Made by a program: the position numbers and the translations under genes
The notes under the pieces: generated by a model
Databases searched by the model: none
Seen by the model: the letters and a program-made list of their open reading frames with translations, nothing else
Told to the model about the DNA's origin: nothing
Source of the DNA: Flavobacterium psychraerolatum
GTDB taxonomy: Bacteria > Bacteroidota > Bacteroidia > Flavobacteriales > Flavobacteriaceae
DNA length: 58,343 bases
NCBI RefSeq assembly: GCF_025960985.1
Contig: NZ_JAOQMX010000031.1
Location: forward strand, 1 to 58,343
Reading direction: 5' to 3'
Shown: positions 42,998-51,142 of the stretch, one piece after another
How the letters are laid out: each line of letters starts with the position of its first letter
Position numbering within the stretch: the first letter of the stretch is position 1

Positions 42998-43338
42998 ATG
43001 TCAATTGCAAAAGCAATAAAAATGGATAATCCCGAACAAAGATTTCCTAAAATATTCAATCTTGATGACCGTTTGATTAGATTTGCTAGAGAAAGCAACT
43101 TTTTTAGTCACAAACTAGACAAAACTTTGAAAATGATTATTACAAAAACCAATTGATTCGTTCGTCTGGATGCGCTCCTTTCAATTATGACGAAGTCCAG
43201 GGAACAATAACAGATAAGGATTTTGTTTGTAAAATATCTTTAAGCGTAGAAGAACTTAAAGAGTCCAAGAATTCATTGAAAATTATTGATTATATTAAAG
43301 CAGGAAACAACCAAGAAAGAAGAGATTTACTTTCTTAA
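42998..43338 (+). pseudogene. Frameshifted four-helix-bundle (S23-like) protein gene
   Basis: From ATG 42998 the frame reads FPKIFNLDDRLIRFARESN and then FFSHKLDKT, resembling the four-helix-bundle/S23 family start (often RxFDLEERxxxFA). It then runs into a stop at 43154. In another frame the same stretch continues the family pattern as FENDYYKNQLIRSSGCAPFN, then YDEVQGTITDKDF, to the stop at 43338. The two halves join if one T is missing from the T run at about 43126-43128. Together they give about 114 residues, a normal family length. It begins 13 bp after the YggS-like gene. Either a real mutation or a sequencing slip could explain it. Confidence 0.75.
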
Positions 43339-43396
43339 GTGGATCAATTAATCGCCATAGCTTCAAAAATGATTATAAACCGAAAATAACAAAAAT

Positions 43397-43488
43397 CAAA
43401 GTTCAAAAATCAGTTACAAAATTCAATAACTATAATCTATTTTAATAAAAATGGATTTTTGAAATTGACAGTTAATTTTTGAACTTTG
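43397..43488. repeat. Inverted repeat before the exonuclease/GIY-YIG gene
   Basis: CAAAGTTCAAAAAT (43397-43410) and ATTTTTGAACTTTG (43475-43488) are exact reverse complements 64 bp apart. The right arm is only 17 bp before the start codon, so pairing could affect expression. The sequence type is common between Flavobacterium genes. Confidence 0.55.
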
Positions 43489-43504
43489 AAATTGAATTTT
43501 GAAA

Positions 43505-44866
43505 ATGTACGCAATACTAGACATAGAAACCACCGGAGGACAATTCAACGAAGAGGGAATTACAGAAATCGCTATTTATAAATTTGATGGACACGAAATA
43601 GTGGACCAATTTATCAGCTTGGTCAATCCCGAAATTCCAATACAACCGTTTGTAGTACAACTTACGGGGATAAATAACGCCATGTTAAAATCGGCACCTA
43701 AGTTTCATGAAGTAGCCAAGCGCATCGTCGAAATGACAGCGGACTGTATTGTAGTAGCTCACAATGCGAGTTTTGACTACCGAATTTTGAGAACTGAGTT
43801 TCGCCGTTTGGGTTATGATTTTGAATCTCATACAATTTGCACCGTAGAATTGGCAAAAAAGCTAATCCCTGAACAACCGTCTTATAGTTTAGGGAAGTTG
43901 GTAAGAGCACTTGGAATTCCGGTAACCGACAGGCATCGTGCAAGTGGAGATGCTTTGGCAACCGTAAAACTATTCAAAATGTTACTTGAAAAAGACGTGG
44001 AGAAAAACATCGTCAAAGATTTCATTAAACTTGAAATCGAAAAAGGAATCGCCCCAAAACTACAAGACATCATCAATAAAATACCTGCCAAAACGGGTGT
44101 ATATTATATTCACAACAAAGCAGGAGATATCATAAATATTGGCAAAAGCCGCAATATAAAAAAAAGAATAAATCAGATTTTTACTGGTATCACCAATACT
44201 TCCAAGAAAATTCAAAAAGAAGTTTTTGAAGTGACTTACGAAGAAACCGGAAATGAACTCATAGCAATACTTAAGGAAACAGAAGCTATCAAAACTAACC
44301 GTCCTGTTTACAATAGAATTCCACGTAGGAATACCTTGCCCTGGTCCATTTATTCTGAAAAAGATAGCAATGGTTATCTAAATTTAAAGCTACAAAAAAC
44401 AGACGGACGCAAAAAAGACATCACTTCCTACAACAATGAATCTGATGGTAAAAATGCACTTTTTCGCATTACTGATGATTATCAATTATGTCAGAAACTA
44501 ACTGGCTTATATATAACTAAGTCAGCTTGCTTCAAGCATAAGATTAAAGAATGTGATGGTGCTTGTCTAGGTGAAGTTTCACCTTCTGAGTATAATGAAA
44601 GAGTAAAAAAGTTTGTCGAAAAAAACAATTTTGACAATACCAATATGGTTATCATCGACCGAGGAAGATCAGTTAGTGAACGCTCTGCTGTTTTAGTCGA
44701 AAACGGACAGTTAAAAGGATATGCTTTTTATGATTTGAACTACCAAATCACCAAAATCGACATCCTGAAAAACATCTTAATTCCGATGCCAAACAATCGG
44801 GATACCAAGCACACGCTTCAGACCTATCTTAAAAAAAATAAGGGGTATAAAATCCTGAAATTCTAG
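43505..44866 (+). CDS. DnaQ-type exonuclease fused to a GIY-YIG (UvrC N-like) domain
   Basis: The ATG at 43505 is chosen over the TTG two codons earlier. Residues 1 to about 165 are a DEDDh 3'-5' exonuclease: YAILDIETTG with D6 and E8, then AHNASFDYRIL, then DRHRASGDALAT. From about 195 a GIY-YIG domain follows: GVYYIHNKAGDIINIGKSRN then KKRINQIF, with NELIAILKETEAIKTNRPVYN. This is like the UvrC N-terminal half, and a later Cys-bearing stretch (CFKHKIKECDGACLGE) is also UvrC-like. The UvrC RNase H-like and HhH domains are missing. The fusion resembles bacterial Cho-type repair nucleases joined to the DnaQ epsilon fold. The potassium channel gene starts 3 bp after its stop, a likely transcriptional link. 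Confidence 0.88.
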   Translation: MYAILDIETTGGQFNEEGITEIAIYKFDGHEIVDQFISLVNPEIPIQPFVVQLTGINNAMLKSAPKFHEVAKRIVEMTADCIVVAHNASFDYRILRTEFRRLGYDFESHTICTVELAKKLIPEQPSYSLGKLVRALGIPVTDRHRASGDALATVKLFKMLLEKDVEKNIVKDFIKLEIEKGIAPKLQDIINKIPAKTGVYYIHNKAGDIINIGKSRNIKKRINQIFTGITNTSKKIQKEVFEVTYEETGNELIAILKETEAIKTNRPVYNRIPRRNTLPWSIYSEKDSNGYLNLKLQKTDGRKKDITSYNNESDGKNALFRITDDYQLCQKLTGLYITKSACFKHKIKECDGACLGEVSPSEYNERVKKFVEKNNFDNTNMVIIDRGRSVSERSAVLVENGQLKGYAFYDLNYQITKIDILKNILIPMPNNRDTKHTLQTYLKKNKGYKILKF

Positions 44867-44869
44867 CGT

Positions 44870-45703
44870 ATGATAAACAGAAAGTCAAAATACGAGCTGT
44901 TAAAACAGCGTGCATATATCATTATTTATGGCACAAGTACCAAAGCGGGACGCTTATTTGACTTGGTTTTACTAGGACTCATATTACTGAGTGTTCTTTT
45001 AGTCATGATGGAAACCGTCGCTACTTTTAACCTCAAATATCATTCTGAACTCGTTTTCCTAGAATGGATTATTACCTTTTTTTTTACCATCGAATATGTG
45101 ATGCGAATTATTAGCATTCAAAAACCTTGGAGATATATCTTTAGTTTCTACGGCATCATTGATTTTCTATCTATTTTCCCCATGTACCTAAGTTTGGTTC
45201 TCGTTGGATCCAATGTTTTTACCGTCGTTCGCGCATTGCGCTTATTACGACTTTTCAAAATATTAAATCATCCCCAATTCAACAGTCAATCAGTACAACT
45301 CAAGCGCGCCATCAATGCTAGTCGAGGGAAAATTATTGTTTTTATCTATTTTGTACTCATCATCACTATCCTCATCGGATCGATCATGTATGTGGTTGAA
45401 GGTAGCGAAAGCGGATTTACAAGTATTCCTGCCGGAATCTACTGGACAATTGTAACCCTAACAACCGTAGGTTATGGTGATATTTCACCTGTTACCCCAC
45501 TCGGTCAGTTCATAGCTTCGTTCGTCATGATTTTGGGGTATGGAATCATTGCCGTCCCTACCGGAATTGTAACTGCCGAAATTGCCAAATCTCACCAAAA
45601 ATTAACATCCCATCCAGAGACACCTTGTCCCGGTTGCGGCACAGACGATTATCCAGAAAACTCGAATTTCTGTCATAAATGCGGACATTCTCTCGATAAA
45701 TAG
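44870..45703 (+). CDS. Voltage-gated potassium channel-like ion transporter with C-terminal zinc ribbon
   Basis: The 277-residue protein is a six-helix channel subunit. Segments S1-S3 are hydrophobic, S4 is the charged TVVRALRLLRLFKIL, and the pore reads TLTTVGYGDISPV with the TVGYGD potassium filter. After S6 the protein ends with a zinc-ribbon-like tail, CPGCG then CHKCGH, unusual for a channel. It is separated by 3 bp from the exonuclease gene. Hairpin element A3 follows its stop. Confidence 0.9.
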   Translation: MINRKSKYELLKQRAYIIIYGTSTKAGRLFDLVLLGLILLSVLLVMMETVATFNLKYHSELVFLEWIITFFFTIEYVMRIISIQKPWRYIFSFYGIIDFLSIFPMYLSLVLVGSNVFTVVRALRLLRLFKILNHPQFNSQSVQLKRAINASRGKIIVFIYFVLIITILIGSIMYVVEGSESGFTSIPAGIYWTIVTLTTVGYGDISPVTPLGQFIASFVMILGYGIIAVPTGIVTAEIAKSHQKLTSHPETPCPGCGTDDYPENSNFCHKCGHSLDK

Positions 45704-45709
45704 TTTTAT

Positions 45710-45852
45710 ATGGAGCTATTTCCAGCTATACACTACAACCCCTACATCTGCAAGTTGTATTTTAAGGCATAAAAGGAGCTTCTAAAGTCGCTCTTTTATA
45801 CCAAGAAATACTAACTTGCAGCCGTCCGGGGTTTTCGTTCCTATCTGGGCTA
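45710..45852. repeat. Structured hairpin element, family A copy 3
   Basis: The left arm has AACCCC, CTGCAAGTT, GTATTT and ATAAAAG; the right arm has GAAATAC, AACTTGCAG and CGGGGTT, pairing in order. The tip has GAGCTTCTAAAGTCGCT (45776-45792). The left flank is TTTCCAGCTATACACTACAA, the right flank TTTTCGTTCCTATCTGGGC. It begins 7 bp after the channel stop and ends 11 bp before the miaA start, so the miaA frame extending left from 45864 runs through this element. Confidence 0.85.
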
Positions 45853-45863
45853 AAACATCAACC

Positions 45864-46781
45864 ATGAAGTACCTAATAACCATTATCGGCCCCACAGCAA
45901 TTGGCAAAACTGCCTTAAGCATTCAATTAGCAAATCATTTTCAGTGTGATATTGTATCGTGCGATAGTCGTCAATTTTTCAAAGAAATGTCAATTGGGAC
46001 AGCTGTACCCAATCCAAAAGAACTCGCAGCTGCTAAACACCATTTCATTCAAAACAAATCCATTTTTGAAAACTATACTGTAGGAGACTATGAAAAAGAA
46101 GCGATTTCCAAAATTGACCAATTATTCCAAAATAATGACTACCTAGTACTCGTTGGTGGGTCTGGACTATATGTCAATGCTATTCTAAAAGGTTTTGATG
46201 AATTCCCAGAAATCGATTCAACCATTCGTACTGCTGTCAACGAAAAATATGAAAAATTAGGTATTGGCTATCTTCAAGAACAACTCAAATTTTTAGATTC
46301 AAAATACTACGAAACAATATCGACTGAAAATCCTCAAACATTAATGAACCCACAGCGCATGATGCGCTTTGTAGAAGTTTGCATAGGAACAGGAAAACCC
46401 TATTCCTCATTTTTGAATCAGAAAAAGAACAACCGTTCCTTCACTCCTATTCTAATTGGGCTAGAAGCAGAACGCTCCATTATGTACAATCGCATCAACC
46501 AACGTGTAGATATTATGATCAACGAAGGACTTCTGTTGGAAGTAAAAAAACTAATCCCTAACAAAGAGTTAAATGCCTTACAAACTGTAGGTTACAGAGA
46601 GTTATTTCAATATTTAAACAAAGAGATAAGTTTAGATTTTGCAATCGAAGAAATAAAGAAAAATACCCGCCGTTTTGCCAAACGTCAACTCACCTGGTTC
46701 AAAAGAGATACCACTACAAGATGGTTTGATTACGAAACACCATTTCCAAAAATAATTGATTTTATCAAAAGTAAAATTTAA
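45864..46781 (+). CDS. miaA: tRNA dimethylallyltransferase
   Basis: MiaA puts a dimethylallyl group on A37 of tRNAs reading UNN codons. The start is ATG 45864 (MKYLITIIGPTAIGKT, P-loop at 9-16). A frame extends to 45816, but those 16 codons are hairpin element A3 DNA and match nothing. DSRQFFKEMSIGTA, VGGSGLYVNAILKGFDEFP and NPQRMMRFVEV follow, and KRQLTWFKRD is the C-terminal motif. The 305-residue length is typical. Confidence 0.95.
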   Translation: MKYLITIIGPTAIGKTALSIQLANHFQCDIVSCDSRQFFKEMSIGTAVPNPKELAAAKHHFIQNKSIFENYTVGDYEKEAISKIDQLFQNNDYLVLVGGSGLYVNAILKGFDEFPEIDSTIRTAVNEKYEKLGIGYLQEQLKFLDSKYYETISTENPQTLMNPQRMMRFVEVCIGTGKPYSSFLNQKKNNRSFTPILIGLEAERSIMYNRINQRVDIMINEGLLLEVKKLIPNKELNALQTVGYRELFQYLNKEISLDFAIEEIKKNTRRFAKRQLTWFKRDTTTRWFDYETPFPKIIDFIKSKI

Positions 46782-46904
46782 AATAAAACTCATGAATTGC
46801 TACATGTCTTTTTCCTTTTATTCATTAAAATTAAACATTCAACAAGTAGCTAAAAAACCAAATCAAAACAAATAGTTTTCACTATTTTTGTAAACAACAA
46901 TAAC

Positions 46905-46967
46905 ATGAACTCAATTTTAACTCCTATTGTAAACCCAACAGGATCAATTGAAAACGAATACGACTAA
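46905..46967 (+). CDS. Possible 20-codon upstream ORF before the thioesterase gene
   Basis: ATG 46905 opens a 20-codon frame (MNSILTPIVNPTGSIENEYD) ending TAA at 46965-46967. The next gene starts at 46971, 3 bp later. A TATTTTTG -7-like box lies at 46883-46890, so a transcript would start near 46896 and carry this ORF first. It could be a leader peptide, translational coupling, or chance. No codon-bias or homology evidence is available by eye. Confidence 0.35.
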   Translation: MNSILTPIVNPTGSIENEYD

Positions 46968-46970
46968 ACA

Positions 46971-47711
46971 ATGCCATTATCCCCTGCTTTCTCCTCTATT
47001 CTAGAAAAAGAATACGAAATTAATTTCACCCAATGCTTGCCATCTGGACGACTTAAATATACCGAATTGTGTAATTTACTACAACTTACTGCAGCTACGC
47101 ATGCCGATTTGGGTGGAATCAGCTTCACAGACATGCAGGAATTCAACCAAGCATGGGTTTTGAGCCGAATGAGGATAGAAATTAAAGCATTACCGCAATG
47201 GAAGGACATCGTTACTGTAAAAACATGGATAAATACCTTAGAAAACTCGCGTTCAATTCGAGCATTGGAAATCTATCTTAATGGAGAAAAAATCATTGGA
47301 GGTGAAACTTTTTGGGCTGTTTTCAATACTGTAAAGCGTCGCCCAGAAGCTTTAGCTTTAGGCCATAAACATTTTGAACTGTATCCTGACTTAAAAGCCA
47401 CCAAAGAAAGCTTTTCAAAAATCATCATAAACCCAGAGAAAGAAGAAGTTTTTGAAAAAAAAGTTATTCTTTCAGATTTGGATATCATCAATCATGTCAA
47501 CCACGTTAAATATTTAGAATGGTGTATGGATGTAGTTGATGAGAAAATCATTTTGAACCAAAAAATCAAGAGTTTTGAAATGAATTTCATGAAAGAACTC
47601 TCACTTCGTGATCAAGTGGTCATTCACGAGAACCTATCTGATAATTCGATTGTCTTTAGCATTACTAAGGAGAACAAAAACTGTTTTGCTTTGCAGTTGA
47701 ATTTAGTGTAA
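46971..47711 (+). CDS. Acyl-ACP thioesterase-like hotdog protein
   Basis: The 246-residue protein resembles plant and bacterial FatA/FatB-type acyl-acyl-carrier-protein thioesterases, which release fatty acids from ACP. It contains two hotdog repeats: LQLTAATHADLGGISFTDMQ then VLSRMRIEIKALPQWKDIV in the first, and the second with LSDLDIINHVNHVKYLEWCMD carrying the N-H-x-x-Y catalytic pattern. FWAVFNTVKRRP is also family-typical. It follows the 20-codon upstream ORF and ends at 47711. Relatives in Bacteroidota are annotated acyl-ACP thioesterase; chain length is unknown. Confidence 0.86.
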   Translation: MPLSPAFSSILEKEYEINFTQCLPSGRLKYTELCNLLQLTAATHADLGGISFTDMQEFNQAWVLSRMRIEIKALPQWKDIVTVKTWINTLENSRSIRALEIYLNGEKIIGGETFWAVFNTVKRRPEALALGHKHFELYPDLKATKESFSKIIINPEKEEVFEKKVILSDLDIINHVNHVKYLEWCMDVVDEKIILNQKIKSFEMNFMKELSLRDQVVIHENLSDNSIVFSITKENKNCFALQLNLV

Positions 47712-48019
47712 TTCTGATAATTTTCCTCACTTGACCCCAATGTATTTATGTATTCATCTCATAACTAACTAATTTTAAAGAAACAAGTAACATAAATTCT
47801 TTTAGAAGGACAAATTTCAAAGGGTTACATTACTTTTATTTGACTCTTTTAAGACCAATAAAACTTATGAGTTATACTATTTATCAAATAGTAAAAAAAC
47901 ACTACAAAACAAATATTTACCTAGCTTATACCATTAAATATAAACTTGACCAACCCGGAAATATCTTCCGTTAGTGCTACAAAACGAAACTTATACATCT
48001 TTACTATATAACTAACAAT
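47712..48019. other. Non-coding gap before mepB-like gene
   Basis: About 310 bp of AT-rich sequence. I see no gene, hairpin or repeat strong enough to list. Confidence 0.5.
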
Positions 48020-48493
48020 ATGTATCCTGAACTACAACTTATAAATGAAAAACTTTTTAAACCTTCTGGGCTGGAGCTATCTAATATACAATTGGAACTA
48101 GAAAGTAAAGAATATTTTGCGCATACTTTTCAATTGGGGAAATATAAAGTGAAATTTAGGACTGCTAAAATTACTCCAACCAAAACTGGCCAATTTGTAA
48201 CATTGTGGAAACGCAACAATCAGGGACTCACAACACCACATAGTAAATCGGATGCTATTGATTTTTATATCATTGCAACACGAAAAGAAGAGGATTTTGG
48301 CGTTTTCATTTTCCCAAAAGCTATTTTACACGAAAAACATGTTCTATCAGACGATTCTAGGGATGGGAAACGGGGCTTTAGAGTATATTCTAATTGGGAC
48401 ACCGTAACCAATAAACAAGCTCTAAAAACACAAACTTGGCAGGTTAACTACTTTTTGGAACTAAAAGATAAAAAAATAATTGATTTAGAATGA
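48020..48493 (+). CDS. MepB-family protein
   Basis: The 157-residue protein has the MepB pattern: EYFAHTFQLGKYKVKFRTAK, then PTKTGQFVTLWKRN, DFYIIATRKEEDFGVFIFPK and FRVYSNWDTVTNKQA, with WQVNYFLEL near the end. MepB is named from the Staphylococcus mepRAB efflux operon, but its own biochemical function is not established. Here no efflux pump or MarR regulator is adjacent. It is alone on the plus strand, convergent with the response regulator, with hairpin element A4 between. Confidence 0.83.
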   Translation: MYPELQLINEKLFKPSGLELSNIQLELESKEYFAHTFQLGKYKVKFRTAKITPTKTGQFVTLWKRNNQGLTTPHSKSDAIDFYIIATRKEEDFGVFIFPKAILHEKHVLSDDSRDGKRGFRVYSNWDTVTNKQALKTQTWQVNYFLELKDKKIIDLE

Positions 48494-48605
48494 ACTGCAT
48501 TTTTCAAATTCTTACAGAATAAAAAATTTTATGGTTTTGGCTGATGCCTTTCTATACTTTTTACAAGAGTACATTTGTAAAAAAACACCATAATTAAACC
48601 AGCTC

Positions 48606-48750
48606 CGCTAACCCTGATTGTAGTGTAAAGCATTTTGAAATAAAAGCCCCAATTTCTTGGTATAGCAAAGCGACCAAAGGAGCTCTTGCTATACCTTAGA
48701 AATTGAGGCTTTTATGAAAAATATTGCAACGGAAAGTAGGATAAAGTTCC
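48606..48750 (-). repeat. Structured hairpin element, family A copy 4 (minus orientation)
   Basis: The stem pairs AAAAGCCCCAATTTCT, GGTATAGCAA on the left with TTGCTATACC, AGAAATTGAGGCTTTT on the right. On the minus strand the tip reads GAGCTCCTTTGGTCGCT (48685-48669), the same motif as in copies 1-3. The flanks are ACTACAATCAGGGTTAGC and TCCTACTTTCCGTTGCAAT on the minus strand. It sits in the 300-bp gap between convergent genes. Confidence 0.8.
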
Positions 48751-48751
48751 T

Positions 48752-48780
48752 AAAAAAAAAGCCTCGATTTCTCGAAGCTT
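48752..48780 (-). terminator. Terminator of the two-component operon
   Basis: On the minus strand AAGCTTCGA and TCGAGGCTT pair with one mismatch around GAAA, followed by a T run. It is 14 bp past the response-regulator stop. Confidence 0.8.
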
Positions 48781-48794
48781 ATTCTCTAATCCTA

Positions 48795-49499
48795 TTATTT
48801 TTTTACTACTAATCTAAATCCTTCTCCGTGGATGTTGAGTATTTCAACATTTTCATCTAGTTTTAAATATTTACGTAATTTTGCAATATATACATCCATA
48901 CTACGTGATGTAAAATAATTATCGTCTCTCCAGATTTTTGTTAATGCTAATTCTCTAGGCATCAAATCATTCTCGTGAAGAATCAACATTTTTAATAATT
49001 CATTTTCTTTTGGAGATAATTTTATTGGTTCTTCTCCTTCAATATTCAAGAAACGTAGTTTCGAATTTAAATGAAATTTACCTATATTAAACTCAAACTG
49101 AACTTGTTCTGGTTTCACATCCGAAGATTTTCTTTGAATGATGGCTTTTATTTTCATTAACAACACTTCAGAATCGAAGGGTTTATTCAAATAATCATCT
49201 GCTCCAGCTTTGTATCCTTTTAAGACATCTTCTTTCATTGACTTAGCAGTCAAGAAAATAATTGGCACTTCGCTGTTCTTTTCTCTAATTTCTTTGGCCA
49301 ATGTGTACCCGTCTTTGTATGGCATCATAACATCTAGAATACATAGATCATAGGTGTCTTTTTTGAATTTTTCAAAACCTTCCATACCATTTTTTGCTAA
49401 GGTAACATCAAAGTCATTTAGCATTAAATAGTCTTTCAGAACTGCTCCAAAATTCAAATCGTCCTCTACTAAGAGTATTTTTTTATTTACACTTTCCAT
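48795..49499 (-). CDS. OmpR-family response regulator (RprY-like)
   Basis: The 234-residue protein has a receiver domain with acidic pocket VEDD (residues 12-14), phosphoacceptor D56 in CILDVMMPYKDG, the T in FLTAK and K in DDYLNKPFD. A winged-helix DNA-binding domain of PhoB/OmpR type follows, with LTPKE-like SPKENELLKMLI and RSMDVYIAKLRKYL. The kinase gene ends 3 bp upstream, so they are one operon. In Bacteroides the closest pair is RprX/RprY; the signal is unknown. Confidence 0.93.
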   Translation of the reverse strand: MESVNKKILLVEDDLNFGAVLKDYLMLNDFDVTLAKNGMEGFEKFKKDTYDLCILDVMMPYKDGYTLAKEIREKNSEVPIIFLTAKSMKEDVLKGYKAGADDYLNKPFDSEVLLMKIKAIIQRKSSDVKPEQVQFEFNIGKFHLNSKLRFLNIEGEEPIKLSPKENELLKMLILHENDLMPRELALTKIWRDDNYFTSRSMDVYIAKLRKYLKLDENVEILNIHGEGFRLVVKK

Positions 49500-49502
49500 A
49501 TC

Positions 49503-51083
49503 TTAATTTATTAGCGGTATTTTTATTATAAAGGTACTTCCTTTTCCCTTTTCACTTTCAACATAAACTTGACCGTTATGGTCTTCAACTATTCTTTTCA
49601 CATACGCTAATCCAAGACCGTGACCTTTCACATTATGAATATCGCCTGTATGTTCTCTATAAAACTTTTCAAAAACTCTTTTTTGAGCCACTTTACTCAT
49701 TCCCAGTCCATTATCTTGTACTTTAATTAAGATCATGTCTTTAATGTTTTCTGTAAAAACATTAATTTCTGGTGTGCCTGCGGTATATTTTATCGCATTT
49801 TCTAGGATATTCACAATCACATTTGTAAAGTGAACCTCATTGATTAAGGCAGTAGTGCGACTAGCATCAAAATTCGTGATTATCGCCCCACCTCTATCTT
49901 CTAGAATCAAACTTACATGCTCAATTGCATCATTTATTACATCCTCAACGTTACTGGATTCTTTCTCGATATCCAATTCTCTTTTCTCCAATTTAGAGAT
50001 TCGCAAAACATTCTCTACTTGGGCATGCATTCGCTTATTTTCGTCCCGAATCATTTGTAGGTACTTAAAGACCTTCTCCTTATCGTCAATAATTTTCGGA
50101 TTCTTTATGGCGTCTAATGCTAAATTAATAGTTGCTATCGGCGTTTTGAACTCATGCGTCATATTATTGATAAAATCCGTTTTGATCTCCGATATCTGAC
50201 GTTGTCTAATCAATTGATTCAGCGCACTACTATAGGCAATCATAATAATTAGGGTAAAAACAATTGACAATACGGTTATACTAACCAACTCAGACCAAAG
50301 AAATTTCTTTTTGTATGGGAACATGACAAACAACTTGTACTTCTCATTACCTTCATTATCTGAAAAAACAGGAATAGAATATCCCTCTTCTTTATTACAA
50401 AACCCTTTAGACATTATCTGGGTTTGTACACCATTGTTGAAAATGGAAAATTCAAATTTGGTATTTACGCCATATTGCTCTAATTCTTTTTTAATTAATT
50501 TCTCTAATCTTTCTTTCGAAATCCTTTCATTGATGGGCATTACAGAAGCAATATCTTTAAAGAAGATCTCAAATTGTGCATTATCAAGAATATCTAGACT
50601 ACCACTTTTTTCAATTTTAACATCAGGTGTTAAGCTTTGCTGCAAACCAGACTTATCTATTCCAGTATTATTATAAACTTCTGTAGTTCTACGACTGCTA
50701 AAGTTTTTAAACCTATCAGCACTAAATTTTTTATCGAAAAAAGTAGCTGAAATATTATAATCCTCTGCCATTAGACTGTTTGTATACACAATAGTCTCAT
50801 TTGTTTTTGGATTTTTTTGGACATAATAAAACTCTAATAAATCATTTTTTTGTGGAATTTTCCCCGTACTATCTTTATAATGATTGTATTTATCATAAAA
50901 ACTGTACGCTTCTTGCTTTTGCAATTTATCCGCAACATTACCTAATACTTGTTTAACGTGAAACTTAAATTGTTCATCGTTATTTTTGAAAGAGGTATTA
51001 AACCAATACACTTGAACGAGAATAATCCCTATAAGGGACAAACTCATTAATAAAACCAATAATCTAAAAAACAATTTATTCAT
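49503..51083 (-). CDS. Sensor histidine kinase (RprX-like)
   Basis: The 526-residue kinase has a first membrane segment at about 6-27, a periplasmic sensor region to about 260, a second membrane segment at about 262-286, and a cytoplasmic kinase core. Phosphoacceptor H310 is in NNMTHEFKTPIATI, the N box is NILENAIKYTAG, and the G boxes are DNGLGMSK and KGHGLGLAYVKRIV. There is no HAMP domain visible. It is cotranscribed with the response regulator at 48795, and the pair ends at a strong terminator. The stimulus cannot be inferred. Confidence 0.93.
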   Translation of the reverse strand: MNKLFFRLLVLLMSLSLIGIILVQVYWFNTSFKNNDEQFKFHVKQVLGNVADKLQKQEAYSFYDKYNHYKDSTGKIPQKNDLLEFYYVQKNPKTNETIVYTNSLMAEDYNISATFFDKKFSADRFKNFSSRRTTEVYNNTGIDKSGLQQSLTPDVKIEKSGSLDILDNAQFEIFFKDIASVMPINERISKERLEKLIKKELEQYGVNTKFEFSIFNNGVQTQIMSKGFCNKEEGYSIPVFSDNEGNEKYKLFVMFPYKKKFLWSELVSITVLSIVFTLIIMIAYSSALNQLIRQRQISEIKTDFINNMTHEFKTPIATINLALDAIKNPKIIDDKEKVFKYLQMIRDENKRMHAQVENVLRISKLEKRELDIEKESSNVEDVINDAIEHVSLILEDRGGAIITNFDASRTTALINEVHFTNVIVNILENAIKYTAGTPEINVFTENIKDMILIKVQDNGLGMSKVAQKRVFEKFYREHTGDIHNVKGHGLGLAYVKRIVEDHNGQVYVESEKGKGSTFIIKIPLIN

Positions 51084-51088
51084 CAGAT

Positions 51089-51118
51089 CAAAATTAAGAT
51101 TTTAACAGTATAGTTAAA
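51089..51118 (-). promoter_or_regulatory. Possible promoter of the two-component operon
   Basis: On the minus strand TTT (51118-51116) lies 19 bp upstream of TAATTTTG (51096-51089). The -33 part is not TTG. The -7 box is very close to the kinase start, so the leader would be almost absent; tentative. Confidence 0.3.
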
Positions 51119-51142
51119 TATACATTAACCAAAGATTAACAT

